Positions 17,270-27,018 are shown, counted from the first letter of the stretch. The stretch is 53,405 bases of DNA from Azovibrio restrictus (GCA_029255605.1 JANLJF010000060.1:1-53405); one strand, 5' to 3'. Notes: generated by a model not told the origin, from the letters alone. Program-made: numbers and translations.

Positions 17270-18691
17270 ATGCTACATAAAACAAAGATCATTGCTACCG
17301 TAGGCCCGGCATGTAATACGTACGAAAAACTGCTGGAACTGGTAGAAGCCGGTGTCAATGTGTTCAGGTTAAACTTTTCGCACGGCACGCACGATCAGCA
17401 CAAAGAAGTGATAGACCATATACAACGCATCAATAAAGATTTCCCTTTTAACATAGCCATACTGGCCGATCTGCAAGGTCCCAAGCTGCGCGTAGGCGAC
17501 CTGAAAGACGGCATGCTGGACCTGCCGTTGGGCGAAGAGTTTTACTTTACGAATGAAAAACGCATAGGCGATAAAGATGGGGTATATATTTCTTACCCTT
17601 CCTTCCATACCGATGTGCGCATAGGTGAAAAGATATTGCTGGATGATGGCAAGATAGAAGTGCTGGTGGTAGAAATAACTGCCGACAACCGTGTGAAGGT
17701 GAAAGCTGTAACAGCCGGTACACTGCTGCCAAAGAAAGGTGTGAACCTGCCGGATACGAAAATCTCATTACCCTCCTTATCTGAAAAAGACCTAGCCGAC
17801 CTCGACTTCATCATCAGCCAGAATATAGATTGGGTAGCGCTATCCTTTGTACGCAAGCCCGATGATATACACGACCTGCGCCGCATACTGAAAGAGAAGA
17901 ACAGTAATGCCAAAATAATTGCCAAGATAGAAAAACCGGAAGCGCTGGAGCACCTGCGTGAAATCATACTGGCGTCAGACGCGGTAATGGTAGCCCGCGG
18001 CGACCTGGGGGTAGAACTGCCACTGGAGCAGATACCCATGATACAGAAGAACATCATACGCAAGTGCATACACCGTGCTAAGCCGGTAATAATAGCCACG
18101 CAGATGATGGAAAGTATGATAGACCGCCCGCGCCCCAACCGTAGCGAAATAACCGACGTGGCCAACGCCGTGCTGGAAGGTGCCGATGCGGTAATGCTGA
18201 GCGGCGAAACCGCGATGGGTAACTATCCTGCACTGGTTATTAAAACCATGGTGAGCATTATAGGCGAGGTGGAAAAAGAAGAAATAGTATATAACCGCAA
18301 CCTGGTGCCCCAGGCACACTCGCCATCGTTCCTGAGCGATGCGCTGTGCTATAATGCCTGCGAGATAGCCAAAGACATTAACGCGAATGCGCTGATAGGC
18401 ATGACTCAATCGGGCTATACGGGCTTTATGCTTTCCAGCTTCCGTCCGCGTTCACCGCTGTATATTTTTACCAAGACACAAACACTGGTAAACCAGCTGA
18501 GCCTTAGCTGGGGTGTGCAGGCTTTCTTCTATGCACACGAGGAAAGCATTGATAAAATCTTTTCCGACCAGATGGCCATACTAAAAGAAAAAGGCCTGCT
18601 GAAAGCCGGTGATGTAGCTGTTAACACAGGTAGTACGCCGATAGCAGAACACGGCCCTACCAATATGCTGAAGATAACGAAGGTTAGTTGA
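17270..18691 (+). CDS. pyk: Pyruvate kinase
   Basis: 473 residues matching pyruvate kinase from end to end: KTKIIATVGPA at the N-terminus, RLNFSHG (substrate/Mg region), the B domain with GVNLPDTKISLP, the signature KIEKPEALEHL, VMVARGDLGVELP, and ATQMMESMI, then the C-terminal allosteric domain. It converts phosphoenolpyruvate and ADP to pyruvate and ATP. Start ATG at 17270; a near-match promoter box GACTTTTG lies at about 17239. A strong terminator follows. Confidence 0.98.
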   Translation: MLHKTKIIATVGPACNTYEKLLELVEAGVNVFRLNFSHGTHDQHKEVIDHIQRINKDFPFNIAILADLQGPKLRVGDLKDGMLDLPLGEEFYFTNEKRIGDKDGVYISYPSFHTDVRIGEKILLDDGKIEVLVVEITADNRVKVKAVTAGTLLPKKGVNLPDTKISLPSLSEKDLADLDFIISQNIDWVALSFVRKPDDIHDLRRILKEKNSNAKIIAKIEKPEALEHLREIILASDAVMVARGDLGVELPLEQIPMIQKNIIRKCIHRAKPVIIATQMMESMIDRPRPNRSEITDVANAVLEGADAVMLSGETAMGNYPALVIKTMVSIIGEVEKEEIVYNRNLVPQAHSPSFLSDALCYNACEIAKDINANALIGMTQSGYTGFMLSSFRPRSPLYIFTKTQTLVNQLSLSWGVQAFFYAHEESIDKIFSDQMAILKEKGLLKAGDVAVNTGSTPIAEHGPTNMLKITKVS

Positions 18692-18740
18692 TTGGTTGAT
18701 TAGTCAATAGGTAGCTAGGTTAACTGGCAGATATTAAGTT

Positions 18741-18778
18741 AAGGGGATAACACATGGTGTTATCCCCTTCTTTTTTGT
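18741..18778 (+). terminator. Intrinsic terminator of pyk
   Basis: Perfect 13-bp stem AAGGGGATAACAC / GTGTTATCCCCTT with a 3-base loop, then CTTTTTTG. An outer 11-bp inverted repeat (18689-18699 with 18806-18816) flanks it. Confidence 0.92.
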
Positions 18779-18911
18779 GTTTCATTTACCACACTATTCA
18801 ACAAGTCAACCAATCACCGCCAATGTTATCTTTTTTGCGCAGGGCAAAACTTAACATAACAAAACCATAACACAGGCGTAATTTTAAAATAACACTTAAA
18901 ACACGTCAGCC

Positions 18912-20015
18912 ATGCGTCTGTTCATATCTATTCTTAGCATTGCGTTGTTAGCCGTTTCGTGCAAAAAAGAAGACGCAATAAAACCACAGGCCACTGTTCC
19001 TACTTATTATCAGTATAGCGGAAAAATAGCGCCGGGAGCAGGCTCCAGCATTATACTGCAGGATGGCAAGCTGCTGCACTGCGGCACATCTGCAGCGCAG
19101 AAACTACTGGTTGTAAAGACCGACCAGCAAGGCAATACCATATGGCAAAAGGTATATGCAAACGATAACCATGCTATCATAGCATCGGCCATAGAAACAG
19201 CGAACGGTGATATACTGGTATGTGGTAGTGATGATGCAGGCAAGCTGCTTATGAAGCTGGATGCAAATGGCAATGTACTGTTCAGAAAAACAATACAACA
19301 AGGCAAGGCATATAAAATAATCAGGAGCCGGGATGATAACTTTTATGTGCTGGGCACGCACCATGCAAGTGCTATGGTACTGAAGATAAATGCCGATGGC
19401 GACAGCTTGTGGCAGGGCAATACAGACTTTAATACCGGTGGTGGTGATAACCCGATAGATATTGTAGCATGCGCCAGTGGCGATGTGCTGGTGATGGGTA
19501 CCGTAAGCAACCCATCGCAGGTGGTATTGGCAAAAACAAATGATTATGGCGGGCCGCAGTTTCAGACAACGGTATCTACCAGCAACGAGATATATGATAA
19601 TACCTACCCATCGCAAAGCGTAGAGCTGGCAGAGGGTGCATTCATTACCTGCATCACTACGCAGACACCCGTTGCACAAAGCTTCATAGTGAAGCACAAC
19701 ATACTGGGGCAGGAAGCATGGCGGAAAGACCTGCCATATAACTACGAAACACCGGGGCAGTATATGGCGATGACAGTTAATAGCGATGGCGGCTTTACTG
19801 TAGCAGGAAGTACGGATGGGAGTAAATTATTTGCTGTGCGCTATAATGCCAATGGCAACATCATGTGGCAACAGCAGTATAACGATGAACGCAGCAAAGA
19901 AGTGCGCACCCTTTTATACGATGCACGCAGCAATGCCTATATCATTACCGGCAACATTGGTGCAGCCCAGTTCTTTACCTTCAGGATACATCCTGCTACG
20001 GGCAAGCCGATGTAA
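18912..20015 (+). CDS. Lipoprotein with beta-propeller-like repeats
   Basis: Signal peptide with lipobox AVSC (Cys17, then KKED) and a body of six or seven similar repeats of the form T/D-x-x-G-N-x-x-W-x-K, e.g. KTDQQGNTIWQKVY, KLDANGNVLFRK, RYNANGNIMWQQQY, alternating with G-DILVCGS-type strands. This is the delta-60/SBBP-like propeller pattern frequent in Bacteroidota envelope proteins. It is likely tethered to the outer membrane. No enzymatic residues seen; function unknown. It converges with the GNAT gene 2 bases away. Confidence 0.8.
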   Translation: MRLFISILSIALLAVSCKKEDAIKPQATVPTYYQYSGKIAPGAGSSIILQDGKLLHCGTSAAQKLLVVKTDQQGNTIWQKVYANDNHAIIASAIETANGDILVCGSDDAGKLLMKLDANGNVLFRKTIQQGKAYKIIRSRDDNFYVLGTHHASAMVLKINADGDSLWQGNTDFNTGGGDNPIDIVACASGDVLVMGTVSNPSQVVLAKTNDYGGPQFQTTVSTSNEIYDNTYPSQSVELAEGAFITCITTQTPVAQSFIVKHNILGQEAWRKDLPYNYETPGQYMAMTVNSDGGFTVAGSTDGSKLFAVRYNANGNIMWQQQYNDERSKEVRTLLYDARSNAYIITGNIGAAQFFTFRIHPATGKPM

Positions 20016-20017
20016 AG

Positions 20018-20479
20018 CTACACCTCCGTCCACACCCTCAGCATATCGGTTTTATAGCCCAGGCTTTTGTAAAAGGCTCTGGCCGCTTCATTCAAATCGC
20101 GCACGGTAAGATCTATGCGATGTAGGTTGCGTTGTTGTGCCGCTTCTTTTACCGTTTGCATCAACAATGTAGCAGCACCGCTACGGCGGTGTGTGGCATC
20201 TACCATTAGCTGGTGCACATGCAGCGAATGCTGTGCATAGCCGAAAGCATTTTCAGGCTTCTGTATGATTTGCGCCTGTACATAACCTATGGGCGTTTCG
20301 CTTTTATATGCTGCCCAATGCAGGTAGCTATCATCGGCCAGACAGGTAAGAAAATAATCGGTTACAGCCGCTTCATCGTATGGCTTATAGATACCGGGAT
20401 AATGCTGCACATGCAATTCTTGCAAAGGCTTGTTGAGCTTTGCCAGCAGTTGTGCATCATATATGGGCCGTATATCCAT
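20018..20479 (-). CDS. GNAT N-acetyltransferase
   Basis: A compact 153-residue GNAT domain. The acetyl-CoA loop is RRSGAA (in VDATHRRSGAATLLM, near residue 97), preceded by the strand HSLHVHQLMV, and the C-terminal signature is LNEAARAFYKSLGY. Typical length for a stand-alone GNAT enzyme. Its ATG follows the panC stop by 2 bases, so the two share a transcript, though no pantothenate-related role is known. Acceptor substrate unknown. Confidence 0.9.
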   Translation of the reverse strand: MDIRPIYDAQLLAKLNKPLQELHVQHYPGIYKPYDEAAVTDYFLTCLADDSYLHWAAYKSETPIGYVQAQIIQKPENAFGYAQHSLHVHQLMVDATHRRSGAATLLMQTVKEAAQQRNLHRIDLTVRDLNEAARAFYKSLGYKTDMLRVWTEV

Positions 20480-20481
20480 CT

Positions 20482-21333
20482 TTAGCCATTTACGGGCATA
20501 TTATCTATCAGGCGTATATCGCCCAGCCATGCGGCTATAAGGGCTACCGTTTTGCGGTTGTTATCGTAGTTATCCAGCAGTTCCAGCGTATCGGCATCTG
20601 CCAGCGCTATGTATTCGGGCTTAAACCCTTTATCTACCAGCAGGTCTTCACATTCTTTCTGCACTATTTTAAAATCGCCCCCTTGCTGCCCTTTGGCCTG
20701 TATAGATACCAGGCACTGATATATGATGCCTGCCAGCGCACGCTGTGGCTCTGTAAGGCGGCGGTTGCGGCTGCTCATGGCCAGGCCGTCGGCCTCGCGC
20801 ACGGTGGGGTTAATGATCATTTCAGCATGGCTGCCAGTTTGCTGCAGCAGGCTTTTTACTACCATACATTGCTGGTAGTCCTTCTGGCCCATGTATAGTT
20901 TATCGGGCTTTACAATATCCAGCAGGCGGGCTACTACCTGCCCCACGCCTTTAAAATGGCCGGGGCGGCGGGCACCTTCCAGCACGGTATCGAGGTAGCC
21001 GAATTCATAAACGGGCATGCTGTCCGTACCTTGCGGATACACCTCATCTACCGGGGGCAGAAACAGCACATCGCAGCCGGTGGCGGTCAGCATGGCTATA
21101 TCGGCATCTACCGATGTAGGGTATTTCTGAAAATCAGCCTTATCGTTGAACTGCGTAGGGTTTACAAAGATGCTGGCAACAGTCATGTGCCCATCCCTTT
21201 TAGCTGCTGCTACCAGGGCGGTGTGGCCACTGTGCAGGGCACCCATAGTAGGTATGAAGGCAACCGTACGGCCTGCCGCCCTGCCCTGCAATATAAATGA
21301 CTGTATATCAACAACTTTCTTAAATATTACCAT
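20482..21333 (-). CDS. panC: Pantoate--beta-alanine ligase
   Basis: 283 residues, the family's usual length. The ATP-binding signature FIPTMGALHSGH (residues 26-37) includes the HxGH nucleotidyl-transferase motif; FVNPTQF, GQKDYQQ and SSRNRRL are the conserved pantoate- and ATP-site motifs. It makes pantothenate from pantoate and beta-alanine via a pantoyl-adenylate, the last step of vitamin B5 synthesis. Divergent from the GT5-like gene, as commonly seen in this phylum. Confidence 0.98.
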   Translation of the reverse strand: MVIFKKVVDIQSFILQGRAAGRTVAFIPTMGALHSGHTALVAAAKRDGHMTVASIFVNPTQFNDKADFQKYPTSVDADIAMLTATGCDVLFLPPVDEVYPQGTDSMPVYEFGYLDTVLEGARRPGHFKGVGQVVARLLDIVKPDKLYMGQKDYQQCMVVKSLLQQTGSHAEMIINPTVREADGLAMSSRNRRLTEPQRALAGIIYQCLVSIQAKGQQGGDFKIVQKECEDLLVDKGFKPEYIALADADTLELLDNYDNNRKTVALIAAWLGDIRLIDNMPVNG

Positions 21334-21385
21334 GATATTGTTTTACACCATTGTACGAAACAGCGGTTTGAATTTAATATTTTCG

Positions 21386-21393
21386 TAATTTTG
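21386..21393 (+). promoter_or_regulatory. -7 box TAATTTTG upstream of the GT5-like gene
   Basis: Exact TAnnTTTG match with TTTG at 21367-21370 upstream. A start near 21400 gives a leader of about 50 nt and would drive the GT5-like, DUF4270 and glmS genes. Confidence 0.55.
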
Positions 21394-21449
21394 CAGACAA
21401 TTTCCCGACAAGTTTATATTTTTTTCTTGTTTTAATCTAACACTAAAGC

Positions 21450-22274
21450 ATGTCTGTAGACAAAAAACGTGTTCTAATAGTAGCCAACGAACTTTCACCT
21501 TACATTGAATTTACCGACTTTGCTCATATCCTGAACAAGCTGGCCGTAAAAACATTCGATTCCGGATTAGAAGTCCGCGTTATCATGCCCCGCTTTGGCA
21601 CCATTAACGAACGCCGCCACCGCCTGCACGAGGTAGTGCGCCTGTCCGGTATCAACGTAATAATAGATAAAGACGATTACCCGCTTATAATAAAGGTAGC
21701 ATCGCTACCAAATGCCCGCCTGCAGGTTTACTTCATGGATAATGATGACTACTTCAAGCGCAAGACCCTTTTCCGCGATGAGCAGGAAAAATTCTACGAT
21801 GACAATGCAGAACGCATGATATTCTTCTGCAAAAGTGCGCTGGAAACCGTTAAGAAATTCGGATGGCCTCCGCATGTTATACATTGTCACGGGTGGATGA
21901 CATCGCTGATACCTGCTTACCTGAAGACGGCTTATAAAAAAGAGCCTGTATTCGGCTATTCAAAAGTGGTGTATACGGCACAAAACGCACAGTTTGACGA
22001 GGTGCTGAACCCATCTTTTGTAAAAAAAGCACTGATAAGCGCCGACATTAAAGAGAAAGACCTGGAAGCTTACAAGGAAGGTACGGCTGATGCCCTAACA
22101 CTGGGTGCCAGCAAGTATGCCGATGTAGTGATACATGGCAGCGATGACCTGAGCCAAAAACTGGTGGATGAAATAAAGCCCAGCCGCTACAAAAAAGTAG
22201 TGAAATATGACGAAGCATGGAAAGAGGATGTAAGCCAGCTGCTGGACCTTTATAAAAGCTTAACAGAGTCTTAG
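21450..22274 (+). CDS. Glycogen/starch synthase-like protein, N-terminal GT5 domain only
   Basis: 274 residues that align with the N-terminal Rossmann domain of glycogen synthases: RVLIVANELSP at the start, VRVIMPRFG, VIHCHGWMTSLIPAYLK, KVVYTAQNAQFD. The ADP-glucose motif KTGGLAD is replaced by EFTDFAH, and the whole C-terminal GT1 domain with its catalytic motifs is absent. The protein is full at both ends (next gene follows), so this is a natural short form, known widely in Bacteroidota as a conserved neighbour of panC and glmS. It is unlikely to be a normal glycogen synthase. True role unknown, perhaps sugar-nucleotide binding or regulation. Confidence 0.85.
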   Translation: MSVDKKRVLIVANELSPYIEFTDFAHILNKLAVKTFDSGLEVRVIMPRFGTINERRHRLHEVVRLSGINVIIDKDDYPLIIKVASLPNARLQVYFMDNDDYFKRKTLFRDEQEKFYDDNAERMIFFCKSALETVKKFGWPPHVIHCHGWMTSLIPAYLKTAYKKEPVFGYSKVVYTAQNAQFDEVLNPSFVKKALISADIKEKDLEAYKEGTADALTLGASKYADVVIHGSDDLSQKLVDEIKPSRYKKVVKYDEAWKEDVSQLLDLYKSLTES

Positions 22275-22311
22275 TATTTCTTTTATCACTTTCGCTGAAA
22301 ATAACCTCCAG

Positions 22312-23715
22312 TTGAAAAAACAGTTTTTTAACCTCGTATCTGCATTGACGGTAACAAGCCTTGCTATCTTCAATACCGGGTGCAAAGAGGATACTATTAT
22401 AAAGGCCAATATAGCGCCTGTTGCCGATGATATTTATTCAAACGTCATTGGTGATACCCTAACGCTGATAACCAAAACCGTAATAGACGATTCTATCGTT
22501 ACCAGCTTTAGCTCCAGCAGCACACCGGTGATACACGGGCTGGGCACGGTGAACGACCCGTTATTCGGCCGCAGCAACTGGGGTATCTATACACAGTTTT
22601 TGCCAACGGCAAATAACCTGTCGATACCTACGCCGGATTCTGCCGTGCTGATACTCCCTTATTATGGCGTTAGCTGGGGCGATACGCTGAGCAGCAGTGC
22701 ACCTTCTATGCAAAGCTTTACCGTGTACCGGGTAACGGAAACCATGAGTAAAGACAGCACCTACTACAGCAAATCTTATAAAAACATAGACTGGAACAAC
22801 CCGGTTAGTGACCCTACTTCGGTTAATGTTCTTGGCCTGAAGTACGATACACTGAAAATAGCAGGCTCAGTACGCAGCCCGCACCTGCGCATAAAACTGA
22901 AAGCATCATTTGCTGCCGAACTGGTAGCTGCTGCCGCCAGCGCCAACAATAGCGCGGATTTCCTGGATAAGATAAAAGGTATTTATATAGGCCCGTCAGA
23001 CACCAGCAATGGTAGCCTGCGTACGGTGCCCTACTTTTACCTGAACGGCAATTCTGATTACAACAGGGCATCTATAGCGCTGTATTATTCAGAAAACGGC
23101 AATACCAAACCCGACAGTGTAAAAACGGCCTTCCTGAACTTTGTATATACCGACTGTGCGCACTTTAACCGCATCACGCGCAACTATACTGGTTCGTGGG
23201 CCAATAACTATATACAATCTACCGCCGTATCTGATTCCATCATACTGGTGCAGAATGAGCCGGGTGCATCGCTGGATATACGCATACCGTATATCAAAAA
23301 CCTGCCGAACGCCATTATTAACAAGGCACAACTGGTCATCACGCAGATAAAAATGAATGATGAGTCGGACAAATTTACTGCGCCATCGCGCCTGTACCCT
23401 GTGGGTGTAGATGCTACAGGTGCAGCTTATACCATTAAAGACCGTGAACCCGTTGAAAGTTCAGGACCGCTCGATTTTATAGACGGTACCCGCAGAGATG
23501 TAACCTTACCGGATGGCACACAGGCTTCTCAATATTATATTAATATACCACGTGAGGTTCAAAAAGCTATTTTGAACAAAGCAGATGAATTACATTTGCG
23601 TATAAACGGTACGGTGACTTACCCCGGTGCATACAGGCTGATAGCAGGTGGAAAGAAACATAGTAACAGCATGTACCGTATAAGGCTCAATATATCATAC
23701 TCCAAAATCAATTAA
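22312..23715 (+). CDS. DUF4270 lipoprotein
   Basis: 467 residues beginning at a TTG codon (22312); no ATG exists in frame between the preceding stop (22261) and this point, and the TTG gives a proper lipoprotein signal, KKQFFNLVSALTVTSLAI...TGC with Cys24. The body is beta-rich with the DUF4270 pattern: GTVNDPLFGRSNWGIYTQF, a long middle with Ser/Asn linkers, and NKAQLVI-type strands. The family is an outer-membrane lipoprotein of unknown function, found next to glmS across the phylum. It follows the GT5-like gene by 37 bases and precedes glmS by 14, so the three are probably co-transcribed. Confidence 0.88.
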   Translation: MKKQFFNLVSALTVTSLAIFNTGCKEDTIIKANIAPVADDIYSNVIGDTLTLITKTVIDDSIVTSFSSSSTPVIHGLGTVNDPLFGRSNWGIYTQFLPTANNLSIPTPDSAVLILPYYGVSWGDTLSSSAPSMQSFTVYRVTETMSKDSTYYSKSYKNIDWNNPVSDPTSVNVLGLKYDTLKIAGSVRSPHLRIKLKASFAAELVAAAASANNSADFLDKIKGIYIGPSDTSNGSLRTVPYFYLNGNSDYNRASIALYYSENGNTKPDSVKTAFLNFVYTDCAHFNRITRNYTGSWANNYIQSTAVSDSIILVQNEPGASLDIRIPYIKNLPNAIINKAQLVITQIKMNDESDKFTAPSRLYPVGVDATGAAYTIKDREPVESSGPLDFIDGTRRDVTLPDGTQASQYYINIPREVQKAILNKADELHLRINGTVTYPGAYRLIAGGKKHSNSMYRIRLNISYSKIN

Positions 23716-23729
23716 ACTCATAATACACT

Positions 23730-25568
23730 ATGTGCGGTATTGTTGGTTACATCGGTAAGAAAGAAGCATTTCCCATACTACTGAAAGGACTGAAACGTTT
23801 GGAATACCGCGGCTACGACAGCGCCGGTATTGCATTGCTGAATGGCGACCTGAGCGTTTATAAAAAAGCAGGCAAGGTAAGCGAGCTGGAAAAAGTAACC
23901 GATGGTGCGCACGTAAGTGCCAACATAGGTATAGGCCATACCCGCTGGGCTACGCATGGCGAGCCTAACGATATGAACGCCCACCCGCATCTTTCCCAAT
24001 CGGGCAACCTGGCTATTATACACAATGGCATTATTGAAAACTACGCATCTATAAAATCGGAACTGCAAAAGCGTGGTTACGTTTTTCATTCAGATACCGA
24101 TACCGAGGTACTGGTAAACCTGATAGAAGAAGTATGGAGGCAGGACAAAACGACACTGGAAGATGCCGTGCGTGTAGCGCTGAACGAAGTAGTAGGAGCC
24201 TACGCCATCGTAGTATTGGATAAAAACAACCCCAACCAGCTGATAGCCGCCCGCAAAGGCAGCCCGCTGGTAATAGGTGTGGGCGAAGATGAATTTTACA
24301 TCGCATCGGACGCATCGCCGATAATAGAATATACCAAGAACGTAGTGTACCTGGACGACCAGGAGTATGGCGTGGTAAACCGCGATGGTAGCTTTACCAT
24401 CAAAACACTGGGCAATGTAACCAAATCGCCGGCTGTGAAAACGCTGGAGATGAGCCTGGAAGCGATAGAGAAAGGTGGCTTTGAACACTTCATGCTGAAA
24501 GAGATATACGAGCAGCCCAAGGCGATAGAAGATAGCCTGCGCGGCCGTATGAATGCGCAGGAAGGCTGGATAAAAATGGGTGGCCTCAGTGAATACCTGA
24601 GCCGCATAGACAAAGCAGACCGCTTTATTGTTACCGCCTGCGGCACATCGTGGCACAGCGGCCTGATAGGCGAATACCTGATAGAAGACCTGGCACGTGT
24701 GCCGGTAGAAGTAGAATATGCTTCGGAATTCCGTTACCGAAACCCGATAATAGGTGAAAAAGATGTAGTGCTGGCCATATCGCAATCGGGCGAAACGGCA
24801 GATACACTGGCTGCTATAGAACTGGCCAAAGAACGCCAGGCGCTGATATACGGCATCTGCAATGTGATAGGCTCATCCATAGCCCGCACATCGCATGCAG
24901 GTTCTTATACACACGCAGGGCCTGAAATTGGTGTGGCGTCTACCAAAGCCTTTTCTACACAGATATGTATGCTGACGCTGATTGCCCTGCAAATAGCGCA
25001 GCAAAAAGGCACCATTCCTACCTCTAAACTGCGTGCGATACTGTACGAGCTGGAGAACATACCTAAAAAGATAGAAGAAACACTGAAGCTGGATGCACAG
25101 ATAAAAGAACTGGCAGCCATCTATAAAGATGCTACCAACTTCCTGTACCTGGGCAGGGGCTATAACTTTCCTGTGGCGCTGGAAGGTGCGCTGAAACTGA
25201 AAGAAATATCTTACATACACGCTGAGGGCTACCCTGCTGCTGAAATGAAGCACGGCCCTATAGCGCTGATAGATGAGGAAATGCCCGTGGTATTCCTGGC
25301 TACGAACCAGAGTGCGTATGAGAAAATAGTATCGAACGTGCAGGAGGTGAAGGCAAGGAAAGGCAAGATAATAGCGGTGGTGAACAAAGGTGATACACAA
25401 ATACGTGCATTGGCCGACCATATCATAGAAGTGCCGGAAACAGAAGAAGTATTATCTCCGCTGGTAACGATAGTGCCGCTGCAACTACTGGCCTACCACA
25501 TCGCCATTATGCGTGGCTGCAATGTAGACCAGCCGCGAAACCTAGCGAAATCAGTAACGGTAGAATAA
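23730..25568 (+). CDS. glmS: Glutamine--fructose-6-phosphate aminotransferase (isomerizing)
   Basis: 612 residues, standard for GlmS. The N-terminal nucleophile Cys2 is in MCGIVGYIG; RLEYRGYDSAGIA and HTRWATHG are the glutaminase motifs. Two SIS sugar-isomerase domains follow (ACGTSWHSG, AISQSGETADTL, GRGYNFPVALEGALKLKEIS), ending with the conserved NLAKSVTVE. It makes glucosamine-6-phosphate for peptidoglycan and LPS. No glmS ribozyme is visible upstream (14-base gap). Confidence 0.98.
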   Translation: MCGIVGYIGKKEAFPILLKGLKRLEYRGYDSAGIALLNGDLSVYKKAGKVSELEKVTDGAHVSANIGIGHTRWATHGEPNDMNAHPHLSQSGNLAIIHNGIIENYASIKSELQKRGYVFHSDTDTEVLVNLIEEVWRQDKTTLEDAVRVALNEVVGAYAIVVLDKNNPNQLIAARKGSPLVIGVGEDEFYIASDASPIIEYTKNVVYLDDQEYGVVNRDGSFTIKTLGNVTKSPAVKTLEMSLEAIEKGGFEHFMLKEIYEQPKAIEDSLRGRMNAQEGWIKMGGLSEYLSRIDKADRFIVTACGTSWHSGLIGEYLIEDLARVPVEVEYASEFRYRNPIIGEKDVVLAISQSGETADTLAAIELAKERQALIYGICNVIGSSIARTSHAGSYTHAGPEIGVASTKAFSTQICMLTLIALQIAQQKGTIPTSKLRAILYELENIPKKIEETLKLDAQIKELAAIYKDATNFLYLGRGYNFPVALEGALKLKEISYIHAEGYPAAEMKHGPIALIDEEMPVVFLATNQSAYEKIVSNVQEVKARKGKIIAVVNKGDTQIRALADHIIEVPETEEVLSPLVTIVPLQLLAYHIAIMRGCNVDQPRNLAKSVTVE

Positions 25569-25590
25569 CCATACTTAAAACACAAAAAAG

Positions 25591-25625
25591 AAGCCGCAAT
25601 TATTTATATTGCGGTTTCTCCAATT
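25591..25625. terminator. Hairpin between glmS and metK
   Basis: A stem of about 10 bp (AAGCCGCAAT / ATTGCGGTTT, 25591-25617) with a TATTTAT-type loop. The plus-strand tail is poor (CTCCAATTAT), the minus-strand tail better, so read-through into metK is possible. Confidence 0.45.
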
Positions 25626-25652
25626 ATAGTTCAACATAAATACAAAGATTAA

Positions 25653-26966
25653 ATGCCTTATTTATTCACTTCAGAGTCTGTATCAGAAGGACATCCTGAT
25701 AAAGTAGCAGACCAGATTTCAGATGCACTTGTAGACAATTTCCTGGCTTGGGACCCAAATTCTAAAATAGCCTGCGAAACGCTGGTAACTACCGGGCAGG
25801 TAGTATTGGCGGGCGAAGTAAAATGCAATACATACATAGACGTACAAACCATTGCACGTGAGGTGATAGCTAAAATAGGCTATACCAAGAGCGAATATAT
25901 GTTTGAAGCACACTCTTGCGGTGTACTGTCTGCCATACACGAGCAGTCTCCTGACATCAACCAGGGTGTAGATAAAAAGAAGAAAGAAGACCAGGGTGCA
26001 GGTGACCAAGGTATGATGTTTGGCTATGCTACTAATGAGACAGCCAACTATATGCCACTGGCTCTGGATATGGCACACCTGCTGCTGCGCGAGCTTTCTG
26101 CCATCCGCCGCGAAGGTAAACAAATGAAATACCTGCGCCCCGATGCTAAAAGCCAGGTAACACTGGAATACAGTGATGATAATAAACCTGTGCGCATAGA
26201 TGCCATCGTTATCTCTACACAGCACGATGATTTTGCAGATGAGAAGAAGATGCAGGAGACTATTACAAGGGATGTAAAGAATATACTGATACCACGTGTT
26301 ATCAAAGTATATCCTCAATACAAGCATCTGTTCAATAACAAGATTGCTTACCACATCAACCCAACGGGTAAGTTCGTGATTGGTGGCCCGCACGGCGATA
26401 CCGGTTTAACTGGCCGTAAGATCATCGTAGATACATATGGTGGTAAAGGTGCACACGGCGGTGGAGCCTTCAGCGGTAAAGACCCGAGCAAGGTAGACCG
26501 TAGCGCTGCCTACGCTACCCGCCACATAGCTAAAAACCTGGTAGCTGCCGGTGTATGCGATGAGGTGCTGGTACAGGTATCGTACGCTATAGGCGTGGCT
26601 AAGCCAATGGGTATATATGTAAATACGCATGGCACTGCTAAGGTGAATATGAACGATGGCGAGATAGCCAGGATAGTGGAGCAAGTGTTTGACATGCGCC
26701 CTTACTTTATAGAGCAGCGCCTGAAACTGCGCCAGCCTATGTATAGCGAATGTGCTGCGTATGGCCACATGGGCCGCGAACCACAAACAGTAACTAAAAC
26801 ATTCAGGTCGGCCGATGGTAAGAGCAAAAATGTGAAGGTAGAACTGTTTACCTGGGAGAAGCTGGACTATGTAGATAAAGTAAAGAAAGCCTTCAACATA
26901 GGTAAGATAAAAGCTACCAATGGCGCAGTAGTAAAAACAAAAAAGAAAGCTGCTGTAATGGCTTAG
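25653..26966 (+). CDS. metK: S-adenosylmethionine synthase
   Basis: 437 residues, full-length. Conserved motifs: [21 protein letters not shown] in parts at the N-terminus (His and Asp at the ATP site), [33 protein letters not shown] and [12 protein letters not shown], including the P-loop-like lysines. It makes SAM from methionine and ATP, supplying among others the methyltransferase and radical SAM enzymes. The C-terminal Lys/Ala tail ([12 protein letters not shown]) is an extra stretch. No SAM riboswitch is visible in the 84 bases upstream. Confidence 0.98.
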   Translation: MPYLFTSESVSEGHPDKVADQISDALVDNFLAWDPNSKIACETLVTTGQVVLAGEVKCNTYIDVQTIAREVIAKIGYTKSEYMFEAHSCGVLSAIHEQSPDINQGVDKKKKEDQGAGDQGMMFGYATNETANYMPLALDMAHLLLRELSAIRREGKQMKYLRPDAKSQVTLEYSDDNKPVRIDAIVISTQHDDFADEKKMQETITRDVKNILIPRVIKVYPQYKHLFNNKIAYHINPTGKFVIGGPHGDTGLTGRKIIVDTYGGKGAHGGGAFSGKDPSKVDRSAAYATRHIAKNLVAAGVCDEVLVQVSYAIGVAKPMGIYVNTHGTAKVNMNDGEIARIVEQVFDMRPYFIEQRLKLRQPMYSECAAYGHMGREPQTVTKTFRSADGKSKNVKVELFTWEKLDYVDKVKKAFNIGKIKATNGAVVKTKKKAAVMA

Positions 26967-26987
26967 GCTTTTGAAGGATATAAGACT

Positions 26988-27018
26988 AAAAATCCCTTGC
27001 ACAAGCGAGGGATTTTTT
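26988..27018 (+). terminator. Intrinsic terminator of metK
   Basis: A long stem, AAAAATCCCTTGC / GCGAGGGATTTTT, with an ACAA loop and a T-run ending in TTTTTTAT. Confidence 0.9.

Noticed and set aside
23716-23729. glmS ribozyme
   Set aside because: Gap of 14 bases leaves no room, and the ribozyme is a Gram-positive feature.
25570-25652. Possible SAM riboswitch before metK
   Set aside because: Only 84 bases, mostly a terminator hairpin; no SAM aptamer core seen.
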